DNA of 64,000 bases from Pseudanabaena yagii GIHE-NHR1. Lineage in GTDB: Bacteria; Cyanobacteriota; Cyanobacteriia; Pseudanabaenales; Pseudanabaenaceae. Both the position numbers and the translations under genes were made by a program. A model generated the notes under the pieces. That model made no database searches and had not been told where the DNA came from. It worked only from the letters and a program-made list of their open reading frames with translations. Shown piece after piece: positions 63,819 to 64,000 of the stretch. Within the stretch, counting starts at the first letter, position 1; every line of letters starts with the position of its first letter. The stretch spans positions 2,104,001 to 2,168,000 of the forward strand of contig NZ_JAAVJL010000001.1 of the NCBI RefSeq assembly GCF_012863495.1, read 5' to 3'.

Positions 63819-63846
63819 AACCCTACCCAAGAGGTAGGGTTTTTTA
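63819..63846 (+). terminator. Intrinsic terminator after hli
   Basis: AACCCTACC-CAAGA-GGTAGGGTT is followed by TTTTT. Confidence 0.88.
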
Positions 63847-63855
63847 TTGCTTTAT

Positions 63856-63900
63856 CCCAGAATTGATTGGCGGCGCAGCGAGCCGCCAATCAATTCTGGG
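63856..63900. terminator. 19-bp palindrome at the end of the edge gene
   Basis: The perfect arms CCCAGAATTGATTGGCGGC and complement enclose a 7-nt loop. Its right arm includes the stop codon of the minus-strand gene at the window edge. Confidence 0.8.
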
Positions 63901-64000
63901 GTTTTGTATTTAATTGTGCCGAGTTGCTTAACAAGCGATCGCATATTGTCTGTAAAACCTTCGCCTCATCTTCGGAGATGTGACTAGCAAAATGCTCAGA
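63890..64000 (-). CDS. C-terminal part of an unidentified protein (possibly MarR-like)
   Basis: An open minus frame enters from the right edge and encodes SEHFASHISEDEAKVLQTIC then DRLLSNSAQLNTKPQN and a stop. The pattern F-x-H-I-S-x-x-E...VL-x-x-I is like the C-terminal helix of MarR regulators, but 36 residues are too few to decide. The stop lies inside the palindrome at 63856. Confidence 0.55.
   Translation of the reverse strand, partial: SEHFASHISEDEAKVLQTICDRLLSNSAQLNTKPQN

Overview
The window comes from a cyanobacterium. The HIP1 octamer GCGATCGC recurs throughout the core genes. Lineage-typical genes include a high-light-inducible protein, a Tab2-type RNA-binding protein, ClpS, a GUN4-domain protein, two GvpL/F proteins, a DUF1997 protein and a secreted CHAT-TPR protein. 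A Pseudanabaena-like filamentous or unicellular form is my guess and is not demonstrated. Core and accessory DNA alternate, and short perfect palindromes with 3-nt loops separate many genes.

Left part (1-8.6 kb): two translationally coupled signalling genes on the minus strand, a Ser/Thr kinase-AAA_35 protein and an AAA_35-WD40-TPR-GUN4 protein that runs off the left edge. They are followed by a complete IS903-type insertion with a 9-bp target duplication and a small metallopeptidase-like gene. From 8.6 to 41 kb come mostly housekeeping and envelope genes: glcD, CHAT-TPR, dusA, purN, a zinc-binding lipoprotein behind a Zur-like box, a glycosyltransferase, gvpL/F, a phosphatase, rlmN, cysA, a TumE/TumA-like toxin-antitoxin pair, TPR proteins, a cupredoxin, fabG, Tab2, a MASE1-PAS-GGDEF cyclase, galT, an HtrA protease, a second kinase, an amidase, a J-domain protein, clpS, DUF29 and an alkaline-phosphatase-superfamily enzyme.

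Accessory centre (41.5-48.3 kb): an alpha-amylase pseudogene is split by a 1418-bp insertion sequence with 19-bp terminal repeats and a 9-bp target duplication; removing the insertion restores the frame. Next to it lies the most interesting locus. Reading on the minus strand, it holds a PatA-like subtilase, a PatG C-terminal-like protein without a protease domain, and five tandem short genes. These five share an MPGFTAE leader and end in variable cysteine-rich tails with 4, 6, 4, 8 and 6 cysteines. Remnants of the PatG-like 3' end lie before three of the precursors. Two neighbouring precursors are identical over 161 bp of leader DNA, yet their cores differ by 13 non-silent and 1 silent changes. 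This looks like a RiPP or secreted cysteine-rich peptide system under strong diversification. I do not recognise it as a named class.

Right part (48.3-64 kb): a methyltransferase, a beta-helix SPOR protein, pyrB with an unannotated 50-aa membrane peptide just upstream, an ArsR-SulP operon, an acyltransferase, a second gvpL/F, a DUF1997 protein, a conserved membrane protein, ileS, a Schlafen/AlbA_2-type ATPase, a high-light-inducible protein and a partial gene at the edge. The ileS 3' end is present twice, on both sides of the ATPase gene. The two 54-bp copies encode the same peptide and differ only at six silent sites. This points to import of a foreign ileS tail together with the ATPase gene.
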